From: Anaerofilum hominis
GTDB taxonomy: Bacteria; Bacillota; Clostridia; Oscillospirales; Ruminococcaceae
DNA: 64,000 nt
Direction of reading: 5' to 3'
Assembly: GCF_014287275.1 (NCBI RefSeq)
Contig: NZ_JACONZ010000004.1
Span: forward strand, 287,173-351,172
Shown: one piece after another, positions 1 to 8,216 of the stretch
Layout of the letters: each line of letters starts with the position of its first letter
Position numbering within the stretch: position 1 is the first letter of the stretch
Translations under genes and position numbers: made by a program
Notes under the pieces: generated by a model
Databases searched by the model: none
What the model was told of the DNA's origin: nothing
Seen by the model: only the letters and a program-made list of their open reading frames with translations

Positions 1-303
1 GCGGCCTTTGATTTTTCGCAGGACGCACAAAAGCTGCACAACCTGATCCGCGGCCTTTATCCCTGGCCGGTGGCTCAGTTTACGGCCGGGGGCGTCAAGG
101 TCAAGGTGAACCGGGCGCGGGCGGCGGCAGGCGCCGGCGCGCCCGGCGAGGTGCTGGCCCTTAAACCCCTCACCGTCGCCTGCGGCGCGGGCGCGCTGGA
201 ACTGCTGGAGGTCGTGCCGCAGGGCAAGCGCCCCATGACCGGGCAGGAGTGGGCTGCAGGCCGGCGCCTGAAAAAGGGCGACCTGCTGCGGCCGGAAGCA
301 TGA
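1..303 (+). CDS. fmt: Methionyl-tRNA formyltransferase, C-terminal part (window edge)
   Basis: The window opens inside a reading frame that is open from base 1 to the TGA at 301-303, giving about 100 residues. They match the C-terminal OB-fold domain of Fmt, which formylates Met-tRNAfMet for initiation: an HNLIRGLYPWP segment near the start, then a beta-rich stretch ending with KKGDLLRPEA. The formyl-transfer domain lies outside the window. The position directly upstream of a zinc peptidase gene and rsmB is the usual Firmicutes order (def-fmt-peptidase-rsmB). The family call is strong despite the truncation. Confidence 0.85.
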   Translation, partial: AAFDFSQDAQKLHNLIRGLYPWPVAQFTAGGVKVKVNRARAAAGAGAPGEVLALKPLTVACGAGALELLEVVPQGKRPMTGQEWAAGRRLKKGDLLRPEA

Positions 304-377
304 CAACATCCCTGCCGCCGCGGCCCTTGCAGCCCTGCGGGGAAGATCGTCCGGCTTTTAAATAGGAGGCAAACTGT

Positions 378-1076
378 ATGTATTTCTACGGCATCGACGT
401 TTATTATATTGTGCTGGTGGTCCCGGCGCTGATCTTTGCCATGTGGGCACAGATTCGGGTCAGTTCCGCGTTCAGCCGCTATTCTCAGATGCGCACGGAG
501 GGCGGCCTCACCGGCGCGGACGCGGCGCGGCTCATTTTGGACCGCAACGGCCTGACCAATGTGGCGGTAGAGCTCACCGAGGGCCGCCTCAGCGACCATT
601 ATGACCCGCGCGCAGAGGTCATCCGGCTCTCCCGCGAGGTCTACTACAACGCCACGGTGGCGGCGGTGGGCGTGGCCGCCCACGAGTGCGGGCACGCGGT
701 GCAGCATGCCGAGGAGTATTTCCCGCTCAGGGTGCGCAGCGCGATCATCCCGGTGACCCAGATCGGCTCAAAACTCGCTTTTCCGCTTTTTCTTTTGGGG
801 CTGCTTTTTTCTTATCCCCCGCTCATGGACGCCGGCATCCTGCTGTTCGCGCTGGTGGCGGTGTTCCAGCTGGTGACTTTGCCGGTGGAGTACAATGCCA
901 GCAGCAGGGCCGTGGCGACGCTGTCCGGCAGCGGCATGGTCTCGGCGGAGGAGGAGCGCGGCGTGCGCAAAGTGCTCTCTGCGGCGGCGCTGACTTATGT
1001 GGCGGCGCTGGCCACCGCTTTGGCAAACCTGCTGCGTCTGATCTTGATCGCAGGCCGCCGCAACAATCGGAATTAG
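378..1076 (+). CDS. Membrane zinc metallopeptidase (YugP / Zn_peptidase_2 family)
   Basis: A 232-residue membrane protein. It begins with a hydrophobic helix (about residues 8-25), carries the zinc-binding motif HECGHAVQH at about residues 102-110, and has further hydrophobic segments around 125-180 and 200-225. HExxH-type histidines and glutamate define neutral zinc metallopeptidases, and this size and layout fit the YugP family of DUF-type membrane peptidases. The start ATG has a good AGGAGG ribosome site at 364-369. The gene sits between fmt and rsmB, as in many Clostridia. The substrate is unknown, so a role in membrane protein quality control is only a guess. Confidence 0.85.
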   Translation: MYFYGIDVYYIVLVVPALIFAMWAQIRVSSAFSRYSQMRTEGGLTGADAARLILDRNGLTNVAVELTEGRLSDHYDPRAEVIRLSREVYYNATVAAVGVAAHECGHAVQHAEEYFPLRVRSAIIPVTQIGSKLAFPLFLLGLLFSYPPLMDAGILLFALVAVFQLVTLPVEYNASSRAVATLSGSGMVSAEEERGVRKVLSAAALTYVAALATALANLLRLILIAGRRNNRN

Positions 1077-1086
1077 GGGGATGCAG

Positions 1087-2394
1087 ATGCAATATCCACG
1101 CCGCCTGGCGGCAGAAGCGCTGATCCGCATCGAGCGCGGCGGCTATTCCAATCTGGTGCTGGCAGGCCTGCTGCGGGACAGCGGCCTGTCCCCGCGCGAC
1201 CGGGCCTTTTGCTCCCGGCTGGTGTACGGCGTGCTGGAACGGCGGCGTCTGCTGGACGCGCGGCTTTCGCCCTTTCTCAAAAAACCGGTGGACAAGCTGG
1301 ACGCCCAGGTGCGCGCTGCGCTGCGGCTGGGGCTCTACCAGCAGCTTTATATGGATGGAGTGCCAAACGCGGCTGCGGTCAATGAATCGGTAAAACTGGT
1401 GCGCGCCCTGGGCAAAAGCTCGGCCGCGGGGCTGGTGAACGCGGTGCTGCGCCGGGCCGCCGGGCCCTGGCAGCCCGTCTTTCACAGCGAGGCGGAGCGC
1501 CTGGGCGTCACCTGTTCGGTCTCAGACGAGATCGCGGCCCTCTTTATGGATGCCTTCGGCCCGCAGGCCGGGCCGCTGCTGGAGGCCTGTTTTGAGCCTC
1601 CGGCGCTGACGGTGCGGGTCAATGCGCTGCGCACCGACCCGGCCGCCCTGGCCGCGCGGCTGAAAGAAGAGGGCGTGCAGGCGGAGCCCGCCTGGGTGCC
1701 CGGCAGCCTGCAGCTGTACGGGGCGGGGGAGATCGCCGCGCTGCCCGCATTTCAGCAGGGGCTGTTCCACGTGCAGGGGCTGGCCTCCCAGCTGGCGGCG
1801 GCGGCGCTGGACGCGCGGCCGGGCCAGCGGGTGCTGGACCTCTGCGCCGCGCCGGGCGGCAAATCGGCGACCATTGCCCAGGCGATGCAGAATACGGGAC
1901 AGCTGTTTTGCTGCGACGCGGCCGCTTCCCGGCTGCCGCTGATCGAAAAGCTGCTCGCCCGGCTGGGCGTGACCAACGCCCAGGTGCTGCGCAGCGACGC
2001 GGCACAGCCGGTGCCGGAGCTGCAGTCGATGGACCGGGTGCTCTGCGATGTGCCCTGTTCCGGCCTGGGGGTGCTGGCGAAAAAGCCGGACATCCGGTAT
2101 AAGGACCTGTCGGACCTGCCAAGACTGATAGAGACCCAGCGGGCGATCCTGGCCTGCGGCGCCGAGGCGCTGCGGCCCGGCGGCCGGCTGGTTTACTCCA
2201 CCTGCACCGTAAACCCGGCCGAAAACCAGGCGGTGGTGCGCGGCTTTCTTGCGCACAGGCGGGATTACAAGCTGCTGCCGCCGCCGTTTGCCCTGCCGGA
2301 GGGGGCGCTGGACGATGACGGAATGATTACATTTTTGCCCGGCACGGCCCGGATGGACGGGTTTTTTGTGGCATGTTTGGAAAGATTGTGGTAA
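1087..2394 (+). CDS. rsmB: 16S rRNA m5C967 methyltransferase RsmB
   Basis: About 435 residues. The N-terminal 140 residues are a NusB-like RNA-binding domain (AxRxLxRIxxGGYSN at the start), followed by a Rossmann SAM methyltransferase. The SAM site LDLCAAPGGKS lies near residues 255-265, and two catalytic-region cysteines appear in DVPCSGLGVLAKKPDIR and YSTCTVNPAEN. These are hallmarks of RsmB/Sun, which methylates C967 of 16S rRNA. An ATG also exists at 1081, but the AGGGGG ribosome site (1075-1080) touches it directly. The second ATG at 1087 has normal spacing and is preferred. The stop nearly abuts rlmN, so the two are co-transcribed. Confidence 0.93.
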   Translation: MQYPRRLAAEALIRIERGGYSNLVLAGLLRDSGLSPRDRAFCSRLVYGVLERRRLLDARLSPFLKKPVDKLDAQVRAALRLGLYQQLYMDGVPNAAAVNESVKLVRALGKSSAAGLVNAVLRRAAGPWQPVFHSEAERLGVTCSVSDEIAALFMDAFGPQAGPLLEACFEPPALTVRVNALRTDPAALAARLKEEGVQAEPAWVPGSLQLYGAGEIAALPAFQQGLFHVQGLASQLAAAALDARPGQRVLDLCAAPGGKSATIAQAMQNTGQLFCCDAAASRLPLIEKLLARLGVTNAQVLRSDAAQPVPELQSMDRVLCDVPCSGLGVLAKKPDIRYKDLSDLPRLIETQRAILACGAEALRPGGRLVYSTCTVNPAENQAVVRGFLAHRRDYKLLPPPFALPEGALDDDGMITFLPGTARMDGFFVACLERLW

Positions 2395-2395
2395 A

Positions 2396-3439
2396 ATGAG
2401 TGAGTTCAAGGTCAAGATCACCTCGCTGTCCGAAGAGGAGCTGACGCAGTACATACGCGGGCTCGGTCAGCCCGCGTTCCGGGCGGGCCAGATCTTCCGG
2501 TGGCTGCACCAGCGCGGCGCCGTCCGGTTTTCCGCGATGACCGATATCCCCAAAGCCCTGATCGCGCAGCTGGACGGGCAGTGCGAGATCGAAAGCCTTG
2601 CGGTGGAGCGAAAGCAGGTGTCCAAAGACGGCACGGTAAAGTATCTGTTCCGTCTGCCGGACGGCAACTGCATCGAAAGCGTCGTGATGCGCTACCATTA
2701 CGGCAACACGATCTGCGTTTCCAGCGAGGTCGGCTGCCGGATGGGCTGCCGTTTTTGCGCCTCTACCCAAAACGGGCTGGCGCGGGTGCTGACGGCGGGG
2801 GAGATCGCGGCGCAGGTCTATGCCGCCGCGGCGGATCTGGACGAGCGCATCTCCCATATCGTGCTCATGGGCATTGGGGAGCCGCTGGACAACTATGACA
2901 ATGTGCTCAAGTTCCTGCGCCTGATCTCTTCGCCGAACGGCGCGGGCATCGGCATGCGGAACATCAGCCTGTCCACCTGCGGCCTGGTGCCGCAGATCGG
3001 ACGCCTTGCACAGGAAAAGCTGGGCCTGACCCTGTCGATCTCCCTGCACGCGCCCACCGACGCCCTGCGCTCTTCCATGATGCCGGTGAACGACGCCTAT
3101 CCGCTGGCGCAGCTGATCCCGGCCTGCAGAGCTTATCAAAAAACCACCGGGCGGCGCATCAGCTTTGAGTATTCGATGGTCAAGGGCGTCAACGACAGCC
3201 CCGAGTGCGCGCGTCAGCTGGCGCAGCTGCTGCGGGGCATGGGGGCGCATGTCAACCTGATCCCCATCAACCCGGTGGACAGCTCGCCCTATACGGCCAG
3301 CGACGCCGCCAATGTGGAGCGCTTTAAAGAGCTGCTGGGCCGTCTGGGCCTCAACGCCACTGTCCGCAGGCGCCTTGGCACGGATATCAGCGCGGCCTGC
3401 GGCCAGTTGCGACAGGAGGAAGCCGGCCGCAGGGGCTGA
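2396..3439 (+). CDS. rlmN: Dual-specificity 23S rRNA/tRNA m2A methyltransferase RlmN (radical SAM)
   Basis: A 347-residue radical-SAM enzyme that methylates C2 of A2503 in 23S rRNA and A37 in tRNAs. The 4Fe-4S cluster motif CRMGCRFC (CxxxCxxC) is visible near residue 115, followed by the GIGEPLDN motif. Catalytic cysteines are expected near LGTDISAACGQLRQ at the C terminus, where a Cys is present. The frame is open upstream to 2366, but the ATG at 2396 gives the family's normal N terminus (MSEFKVKITSLSEEEL) and lies 1 nt after the rsmB stop, suggesting translational coupling. The length is typical for the family. Confidence 0.94.
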   Translation: MSEFKVKITSLSEEELTQYIRGLGQPAFRAGQIFRWLHQRGAVRFSAMTDIPKALIAQLDGQCEIESLAVERKQVSKDGTVKYLFRLPDGNCIESVVMRYHYGNTICVSSEVGCRMGCRFCASTQNGLARVLTAGEIAAQVYAAAADLDERISHIVLMGIGEPLDNYDNVLKFLRLISSPNGAGIGMRNISLSTCGLVPQIGRLAQEKLGLTLSISLHAPTDALRSSMMPVNDAYPLAQLIPACRAYQKTTGRRISFEYSMVKGVNDSPECARQLAQLLRGMGAHVNLIPINPVDSSPYTASDAANVERFKELLGRLGLNATVRRRLGTDISAACGQLRQEEAGRRG

Positions 3440-3508
3440 TCTTTTTTATTGCTGTCAGACGCCTGTTCCCGCAGGCGTGGGAAAAGCCCTAAGGAGGGAG
3501 TGACCACC

Positions 3509-4252
3509 ATGAAGATCGTCGGCAAAACCGATATCGGCAAGCGCCGCACGGAAAACCAGGACAACTACCGCGCCGGCCGCCAGAGCGACGATACCATCTG
3601 GGCCGTCGTCTGCGACGGCATGGGGGGCGCGCGCGGCGGTGCGGTGGCCAGCAGCGTTGCTGTGAGCGTGCTGGAGGAGGAGTTCGTCCGCGGCCTGCTG
3701 CCGGGGCTGCATTCGGCAGCGATCCGGGAGCTGATGGAACAGGCGGCGCAGCATGCCAACCGCGAGATCTACGATCTGGCCTGTGCCGATCCCTCCAAGC
3801 GGGGCATGGGGACCACCCTGGTGGCGCTGGTGCTCAAAAACGGGCTGGCGCACATCGTGCACGCGGGCGATTCCCGCGCGTACCTCTACCGCAGCGGCCG
3901 CCTGGAGCGGCTTACGCGCGACCACTCGATGGTGCAGGAGATGGTGGAAAACGGCTCGCTGACCCCGGAGGAAGCGGAAGTGCACCCCAACAAGAACCTG
4001 ATCACCCGCGCGGTGGGGGTGAACCCCGAGCTTTTGGTGGAGTACGGCGAGCGCCAGGCGCTGCCGGGCGATATCCTGCTGCTGTGCAGCGACGGGCTGA
4101 CCAACTTCACCAGCGAAGAAGAGCTTTGCGATATTCTGGGCGGCAGTGAATTTTTCGGCGCGGCGGACGCGATGATCGACGCGGCGCTCGCAGCCGGCGG
4201 GCAGGACAACATCACCGCGGTGCTGATAAAGGTCGAGGCGACGGAGGATTGA
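3509..4252 (+). CDS. stp: PP2C-family Ser/Thr protein phosphatase (Stp/PrpC)
   Basis: A 247-residue PPM/PP2C phosphatase. Metal-binding signatures are in order: TDIGKRRTENQDN (first Asp/Glu motif), VCDGMGGARGG, AGDSRAY, CSDGLTNF and the final GGQDNITAVLIK. It should reverse phosphorylation by the neighbouring PASTA kinase. The frame extends upstream to 3449, but the AGGAGG at 3492-3497 places the start at the ATG 3509 rather than at GTG 3500. The 69-bp gap from rlmN contains a small hairpin (about 3459-3479, arms ACGCCTG / CAGGCGT). Two nucleotides separate its stop from the kinase start, so the pair is clearly an operon. Confidence 0.94.
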   Translation: MKIVGKTDIGKRRTENQDNYRAGRQSDDTIWAVVCDGMGGARGGAVASSVAVSVLEEEFVRGLLPGLHSAAIRELMEQAAQHANREIYDLACADPSKRGMGTTLVALVLKNGLAHIVHAGDSRAYLYRSGRLERLTRDHSMVQEMVENGSLTPEEAEVHPNKNLITRAVGVNPELLVEYGERQALPGDILLLCSDGLTNFTSEEELCDILGGSEFFGAADAMIDAALAAGGQDNITAVLIKVEATED

Positions 4253-4254
4253 GC

Positions 4255-6315
4255 ATGGATATGTATATCGGCAAGCGGCTGGACGGCCGCTATGAGATCG
4301 AAACGCTGATCGGCGTCGGCGGTATGGCCAATGTTTACAAGGCCAAAGACCTGCTGGAAGATCGCGCCGTGGCGGTGAAGATCCTGCGGGACGAGTTCCT
4401 CTCCAACGAGGACCTGGTCCGGCGGTTCAAAAACGAGTCCAAGGCGATCTCGCTGCTCTCCCATCCCCATATCGTGCGGGTGTTCGACGTCAGCGTGTCC
4501 GATAAGGTGCAGTACATCGCCATGGAATACATCGACGGGGTGACCCTGAAAGATTATATCGAGCAGCGCAGGGTGCTGACCTGGAAAGAGACCCTCCACT
4601 TTATCACCCAGACGCTGGAAGCCCTGCAGCACGCCCACAACAGGGGGATCGTGCACCGGGACATCAAGCCGCAGAATATCATGGTGCTGGCGGACGGGTC
4701 GATCAAGGTCATGGATTTTGGCATCGCGCGCTTTTCCCGGGGCGAGTCCCGCACCACCACGGACAAGGCGATCGGCTCGGTCCATTACATCAGCCCCGAG
4801 CAGGCAAAGGGCGAGGCCATCGACCTGCGCGCCGATCTCTACTCCACCGGCGTGATGATGTACGAGATGCTCACCGGCAAGCTGCCGTTTGAGAGCGACA
4901 GCGCCGTCTCGGTGGCCATCAAGCAGATCTCGGACGAGGCCGTGCCGCCGTGCAAGGTCAACCCGGAGATCCCGGAGGCGCTGGAGGCCATCACGATGAA
5001 AGCCATGGCCAAGGATGTGCGGCGCCGCTATCAGACGGCGGGCGAGATGCTGGCCGCTATCGAAGAGTTCAAAAGGAATCCCAGCGTCCGTTTTGAGTAC
5101 GAGTATTTAAAAGAGGATTCTCCGACGAGGTATATTGACAAAGTGGTTAACAAGTCGAAACGATCGCAGCCCGCCCCCCGCGGCGGAAAAAAGTCCGGCC
5201 AGCCGTCCGGCCCCAAAAAATCCAAACTCCGCTTCACCGTGCCCATTCTGGCGGGCATGGCGGTGGCGTTTGCGGTGGGGGCGGGCATCCTGTGTTTTTT
5301 GATCTTCAGGACCAGCGGCCTGTTCAGCACCAAGCCGGACGTGGAGGTGAGCACCTTCACCGGCATGACGTTGAACGAGGCGAAAAAGAACGGCGATTTC
5401 AAGTTTGAGACCGTGGAGGTCTACAACGCCAACGTGGAGGCGGGGGTCATCTTCGACCAGAGCCCCAAACCGCCCAAGATCGTCAAGCAGGGCTCCCGGA
5501 TCACCGTCAAGGTGAGTTTGGGAAAACAGGAGGTCAAGGTGCCGGAGCTTTCCGGCCTGACCCGCGGCCAGGCGGAAAAGGCGCTGACTGAACTCGGGCT
5601 GATGGTCAGCATCGTGCCCGAGCAGAACGACAACGTCCAGGAGGGCAAGGTCATCCGCACCAATCCGGAAAAGGGGACCAAGCTGGAGAGCGGGCAGACC
5701 GTGGTCCTGTATGTCAGCCGCGCGGCCCGCAGCGAAAAGGTCAAGGTGCCTGACCTGACCGGCCTCACCAGTGAAGCGGACGCCTCCAAGGTGCTGGAGC
5801 CGTTGCGCCTGCGGCTGGGCACCCGGACGACGGTGGAGAACACCGCCCCCGCGGGCACGATCGTCGGCCAGGACCCGGTGGGCGGCACCGAGGTCGCGGT
5901 GGGCAGCAAGATCAATATCCAGGTCAGCTCGGGCGTGGTGGAACCCACCGAGCGGACGATCGCCGTCACCATCACCTTTGACCCCTATGTGCCGGACGGG
6001 CACTGGGCGGCGGATTTCCCGGGCGGACACAGCGAGTTCGACGTGACCCAGACCAGCCGCGTGTGGACCTTTACGGCGGTGGGCACCAGAGGGCCGTCCA
6101 CAATCACGCTGTCCAACGGGATGCAGATCGGCATCGACTTTGACACCGAGACGGTGAAGAACATCGAGGTGAACGGCACACCCCCGACGCCGACACCGGT
6201 GCCTACGCCGGTGCCCACGCCGACGCTGGAGCCGACGCCGGTGCCGACGACAGAGCCCACACCGGTGCCTACCACAGAGCCGGCGCCCACAGAGACGCCG
6301 GTCCCCAACCCCTGA
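4255..6315 (+). CDS. prkC: PASTA-domain Ser/Thr kinase PrkC/StkP type, with extra domain and Pro/Thr tail
   Basis: 686 residues. The Hanks-type kinase domain spans about 8-265: GVGGMANVYKA loop, Lys42, HRDIKPQN at 134-141 and DFG at 154-156. A linker follows, then a transmembrane helix at about 328-352 and three extracellular PASTA repeats (about 361-560) that bind muropeptides or lipid II. Beyond the PASTA repeats lie about 75 residues of unrecognised beta-rich sequence (WAADFPGGHSEFDV, WTFTAVGTRG), then a TPVPTP-type tail that probably spans the wall. The TTG at 4249 is less likely than ATG 4255, which has GGAGG 7 nt upstream. The kinase controls wall synthesis, dormancy exit and sporulation in relatives. 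Confidence 0.94.
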   Translation: MDMYIGKRLDGRYEIETLIGVGGMANVYKAKDLLEDRAVAVKILRDEFLSNEDLVRRFKNESKAISLLSHPHIVRVFDVSVSDKVQYIAMEYIDGVTLKDYIEQRRVLTWKETLHFITQTLEALQHAHNRGIVHRDIKPQNIMVLADGSIKVMDFGIARFSRGESRTTTDKAIGSVHYISPEQAKGEAIDLRADLYSTGVMMYEMLTGKLPFESDSAVSVAIKQISDEAVPPCKVNPEIPEALEAITMKAMAKDVRRRYQTAGEMLAAIEEFKRNPSVRFEYEYLKEDSPTRYIDKVVNKSKRSQPAPRGGKKSGQPSGPKKSKLRFTVPILAGMAVAFAVGAGILCFLIFRTSGLFSTKPDVEVSTFTGMTLNEAKKNGDFKFETVEVYNANVEAGVIFDQSPKPPKIVKQGSRITVKVSLGKQEVKVPELSGLTRGQAEKALTELGLMVSIVPEQNDNVQEGKVIRTNPEKGTKLESGQTVVLYVSRAARSEKVKVPDLTGLTSEADASKVLEPLRLRLGTRTTVENTAPAGTIVGQDPVGGTEVAVGSKINIQVSSGVVEPTERTIAVTITFDPYVPDGHWAADFPGGHSEFDVTQTSRVWTFTAVGTRGPSTITLSNGMQIGIDFDTETVKNIEVNGTPPTPTPVPTPVPTPTLEPTPVPTTEPTPVPTTEPAPTETPVPNP

Positions 6316-6373
6316 CCGCAGGCCGGCCGTGCCGGATGCTGCGGACCTACTTAAAAGAGAAACGGGAAACCGT

Positions 6374-7264
6374 ATGCAGCAGCTTCAAAAAGAAAATCGG
6401 ATCATGAAAGGCATCGGCGGCTTCTACTATGTGCAGACGCCGTCCGGGCCTGTCGAGTGCCGCGCAAAGGGGATATTCCGCAAGAGGGGGATATCCCCTT
6501 TGGCGGGCGACCTGGTGCGGCTGGAAAGCGAGGGCGGCGGCACGGTCATCGCGGATATCCTGCCGCGCAAGAATTTTTTTGTGCGCCCGCCGGTGGCCAA
6601 CCTGGACCTGCTGTTTGTGGTGGCGGCCACTGTGGAGCCCGCCCCCAATTTTCTGGTGCTGGACAAAATGTGCGCCATCGCGCTGGACAAGGGCGTCACC
6701 CCGGTGCTTGTGGCCACCAAGACCGACCTGGCGTCTGCGGACAGCTTCTCGCAGGTGTACGCCCGCAGCGGCATCGAGGTGCTGCTGGCCGGACAGGATG
6801 AGGACGCGGCGCTGGCGCGGATGCGCGAGCTGATCGCGGGCCGTCTGTGCGCGTTTACCGGCAATTCCGGCGTGGGCAAATCCACGCTGCTGAACCGGCT
6901 TTTGCCCGGCCTGCGGCAGGAGACGGCCGGCATCAGCAAAAAGCTGGGCCGCGGCCGCCACACCACCCGCGAAGTGGAGCTTTTCGAGGCGTTCGGCGGG
7001 CTGGTGGCGGATACGCCGGGCTTTTCCTCCCTGGATATGGAGCGGGCCAATGTGATCCTGAAAGAAAATCTTCAGTTCTGTTTTCCCGAGTTTGAACCGC
7101 TTTTGAACCAGTGCCGCTTCACCGGCTGTTCTCACCGCAGGGAAAAGGACTGCGCAGTGCGCCGTGCCGTGGAGCAGGGCCTGATCCATCCGCGGCGCTA
7201 CGAAAACTATCTGACGATGTACGAAAACGCCAGCGCCATCAAGGAGTGGGAACAAAATGGCTGA
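6374..7264 (+). CDS. rsgA: Ribosome small-subunit maturation GTPase RsgA
   Basis: About 296 residues: an N-terminal OB fold (IMKGIGGFYYVQT) and a circularly permuted GTPase. G4-like TKTD precedes the G1 P-loop GNSGVGKS, and G3 appears as DTPGF. A C-terminal zinc-binding knuckle is visible (CRFTGCSHRREKDCAVRRA). RsgA checks late 30S assembly and is a known substrate of PrkC-type kinases in Bacillus, consistent with its position right after prkC. The start is uncertain: GTG 6329, ATG 6374 and ATG 6404 are all in frame and none has a strong ribosome site; 6374 fits family N termini. It overlaps thiN by 8 bp. Confidence 0.92.
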   Translation: MQQLQKENRIMKGIGGFYYVQTPSGPVECRAKGIFRKRGISPLAGDLVRLESEGGGTVIADILPRKNFFVRPPVANLDLLFVVAATVEPAPNFLVLDKMCAIALDKGVTPVLVATKTDLASADSFSQVYARSGIEVLLAGQDEDAALARMRELIAGRLCAFTGNSGVGKSTLLNRLLPGLRQETAGISKKLGRGRHTTREVELFEAFGGLVADTPGFSSLDMERANVILKENLQFCFPEFEPLLNQCRFTGCSHRREKDCAVRRAVEQGLIHPRRYENYLTMYENASAIKEWEQNG

Positions 7265-7889
7265 CAAAAAAGGACGCTGCGTCGTGCTGGCGGGCGGCCC
7301 CATCCGCGCGGAAGAGCTGCGGCTGCTGCGGCCGGGAGACACCGTGTGGGCGGCAGACGCGGGCCTGAAAGCGGCGCGGAGAGCCGGCCTTGTGCCGGAA
7401 CTCTGCCTGGGGGACTGGGATTCCTGCGAGCGGCCACGGGACGCAAAGGAGCTGATCGCCCTGCCCGCTGAAAAGGACGATACCGACACCCATCACGCGG
7501 CGCGGCTCATCGCGGAGCGCGGGTTTGCGGAGGCGCTGCTGCTGGGCTGTCTCGGCGGCAGGCTGGACCACACGCTGGCAAACCTCAGCACCCTGCTGTA
7601 TCTGACCGGGCAGGGGGTCCGCTGCTGGCTGGTGGGCGCCGACGCCGCGGTGACGGCGCTGCACAGCGGCAGCCTGCGGCTGCCCCGGCGGCCGGAGTGC
7701 TATTTTTCTGTTTTCGCGGCCGGCGGCGAGGCCCGCGGCGTGACCCTGCGGGGCATGAAATACCCGTTGGACAGGGCCCTGGTGACCGAACAGTTCCCCA
7801 TCGGGGTCAGCAATGAGATCTTGCAGGAAACAGGCGAAGTCACGGTGGAAAACGGCACTTTACTGCTGGTTTACAGCAAAAGGGAGTAA
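7257..7889 (+). CDS. thiN: Thiamine pyrophosphokinase
   Basis: A 210-residue thiamine pyrophosphokinase that converts thiamine plus ATP to thiamine diphosphate. Family motifs include GDWDS (LCLGDWDSC), DDTDTHHA near residue 75, and LGCLGGRLDHTLANL near residue 100. The C-terminal beta domain ends with PIGVSNEI and a VENGTLLLVYS motif. The ATG lies inside the rsgA 3' end (8-bp overlap), so the genes are translationally coupled. In Bacillus, rpe lies between rsgA and thiN; here it is absent. The next gene is spoVM, as in the Bacillus order. Confidence 0.92.
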   Translation: MADKKGRCVVLAGGPIRAEELRLLRPGDTVWAADAGLKAARRAGLVPELCLGDWDSCERPRDAKELIALPAEKDDTDTHHAARLIAERGFAEALLLGCLGGRLDHTLANLSTLLYLTGQGVRCWLVGADAAVTALHSGSLRLPRRPECYFSVFAAGGEARGVTLRGMKYPLDRALVTEQFPIGVSNEILQETGEVTVENGTLLLVYSKRE

Positions 7890-7907
7890 CGCGGCGCGCC
7901 CCCGCCG

Positions 7908-7971
7908 TATATAATGGTGCAAAGGCGGCCCGGCGATCTTGCTGCCGGGCCCCGAGCAAAGCAGGGCCGCC
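7908..7971 (+). promoter_or_regulatory. Possible promoter and structured leader of spoVM
   Basis: Downstream of thiN there is a TATATAAT element (7908-7915) resembling a -10 box, with no convincing -35. It is followed by a nested inverted repeat: GGCGGCCC at 7924-7931 pairs with GGGCCGCC at 7964-7971, enclosing a second pair CCCGGC/GCCGGG (7929-7934, 7944-7949). The helix sits about 40 nt before the spoVM start, so it could shape the leader or end thiN transcripts partly. No U-run follows, so it is not a standard terminator. Function is inferred only. Confidence 0.3.
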
Positions 7972-8009
7972 CCGGGCGTCGCTGCTGAACCATAGAAAGA
8001 AGGGGTCTT

Positions 8010-8090
8010 GTGCAGGTCGTCGTATGGAAAAGCCCGAAAGCGCTCAGCGGGATCTTGAAAGCGATTTTCAAGATCAGAAACGAAAAGTAA
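8010..8090 (+). CDS. spoVM: Stage V sporulation protein SpoVM (26 residues)
   Basis: A 26-codon gene starting with GTG at 8010 and stopping with TAA at 8088-8090. The peptide reads MQVVVWKSPKALSG then ILKAIFKIRNEK. Bacillus subtilis SpoVM is also 26 residues (MKFYTIKLPKFLGG then IVRAMLGSFRKD). The proline at position 9, essential in Bacillus, is in the same place, as are Lys7, Lys10, Leu12, Gly14 and the amphipathic helix pattern. SpoVM senses the curved forespore membrane and recruits SpoIVA. An AAGGGG ribosome site lies at 8000-8005. Position after thiN matches Bacillus gene order, and spoIVA is only 1.7 kb downstream. Length, synteny and pattern together make the call firm. Confidence 0.88.
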   Translation: MQVVVWKSPKALSGILKAIFKIRNEK

Positions 8091-8091
8091 A

Positions 8092-8144
8092 AACAAGCGC
8101 CCCCGGCAGGCTGCGGACAGCCGCGCCGGGGGCGCTTGTTTTTT
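8092..8144 (+). terminator. Rho-independent terminator after spoVM
   Basis: A perfect 16-bp stem (8092-8107 with 8125-8140) encloses a 17-nt loop, followed by a T run (8139-8144). It starts 2 nt after the spoVM stop codon and closes the stp-to-spoVM transcription unit. Confidence 0.9.
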
Positions 8145-8156
8145 GTCCATTTTCCG

Positions 8157-8185
8157 TCATAGCCCCGCCGCGGACTGAATATAGT
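8157..8185 (+). promoter_or_regulatory. Candidate sigma-E-type promoter of sipL-spoIVA
   Basis: A TCATAGC element (8157-8163) is followed after 14 nt by AATATAGT (8178-8185). The mother-cell sigma-E consensus is roughly ATA-type -35, 13-15 nt spacer, and CATACAAT-type -10. Both boxes match partly, at the right distance, 31 nt before the sipL start. Known sigma-E control of spoIVA and sipL in other spore formers supports this, but the match is imperfect. Confidence 0.4.
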
Positions 8186-8216
8186 TTAATCAGAACGCGA
8201 AAGGGGCGAGGATGAT

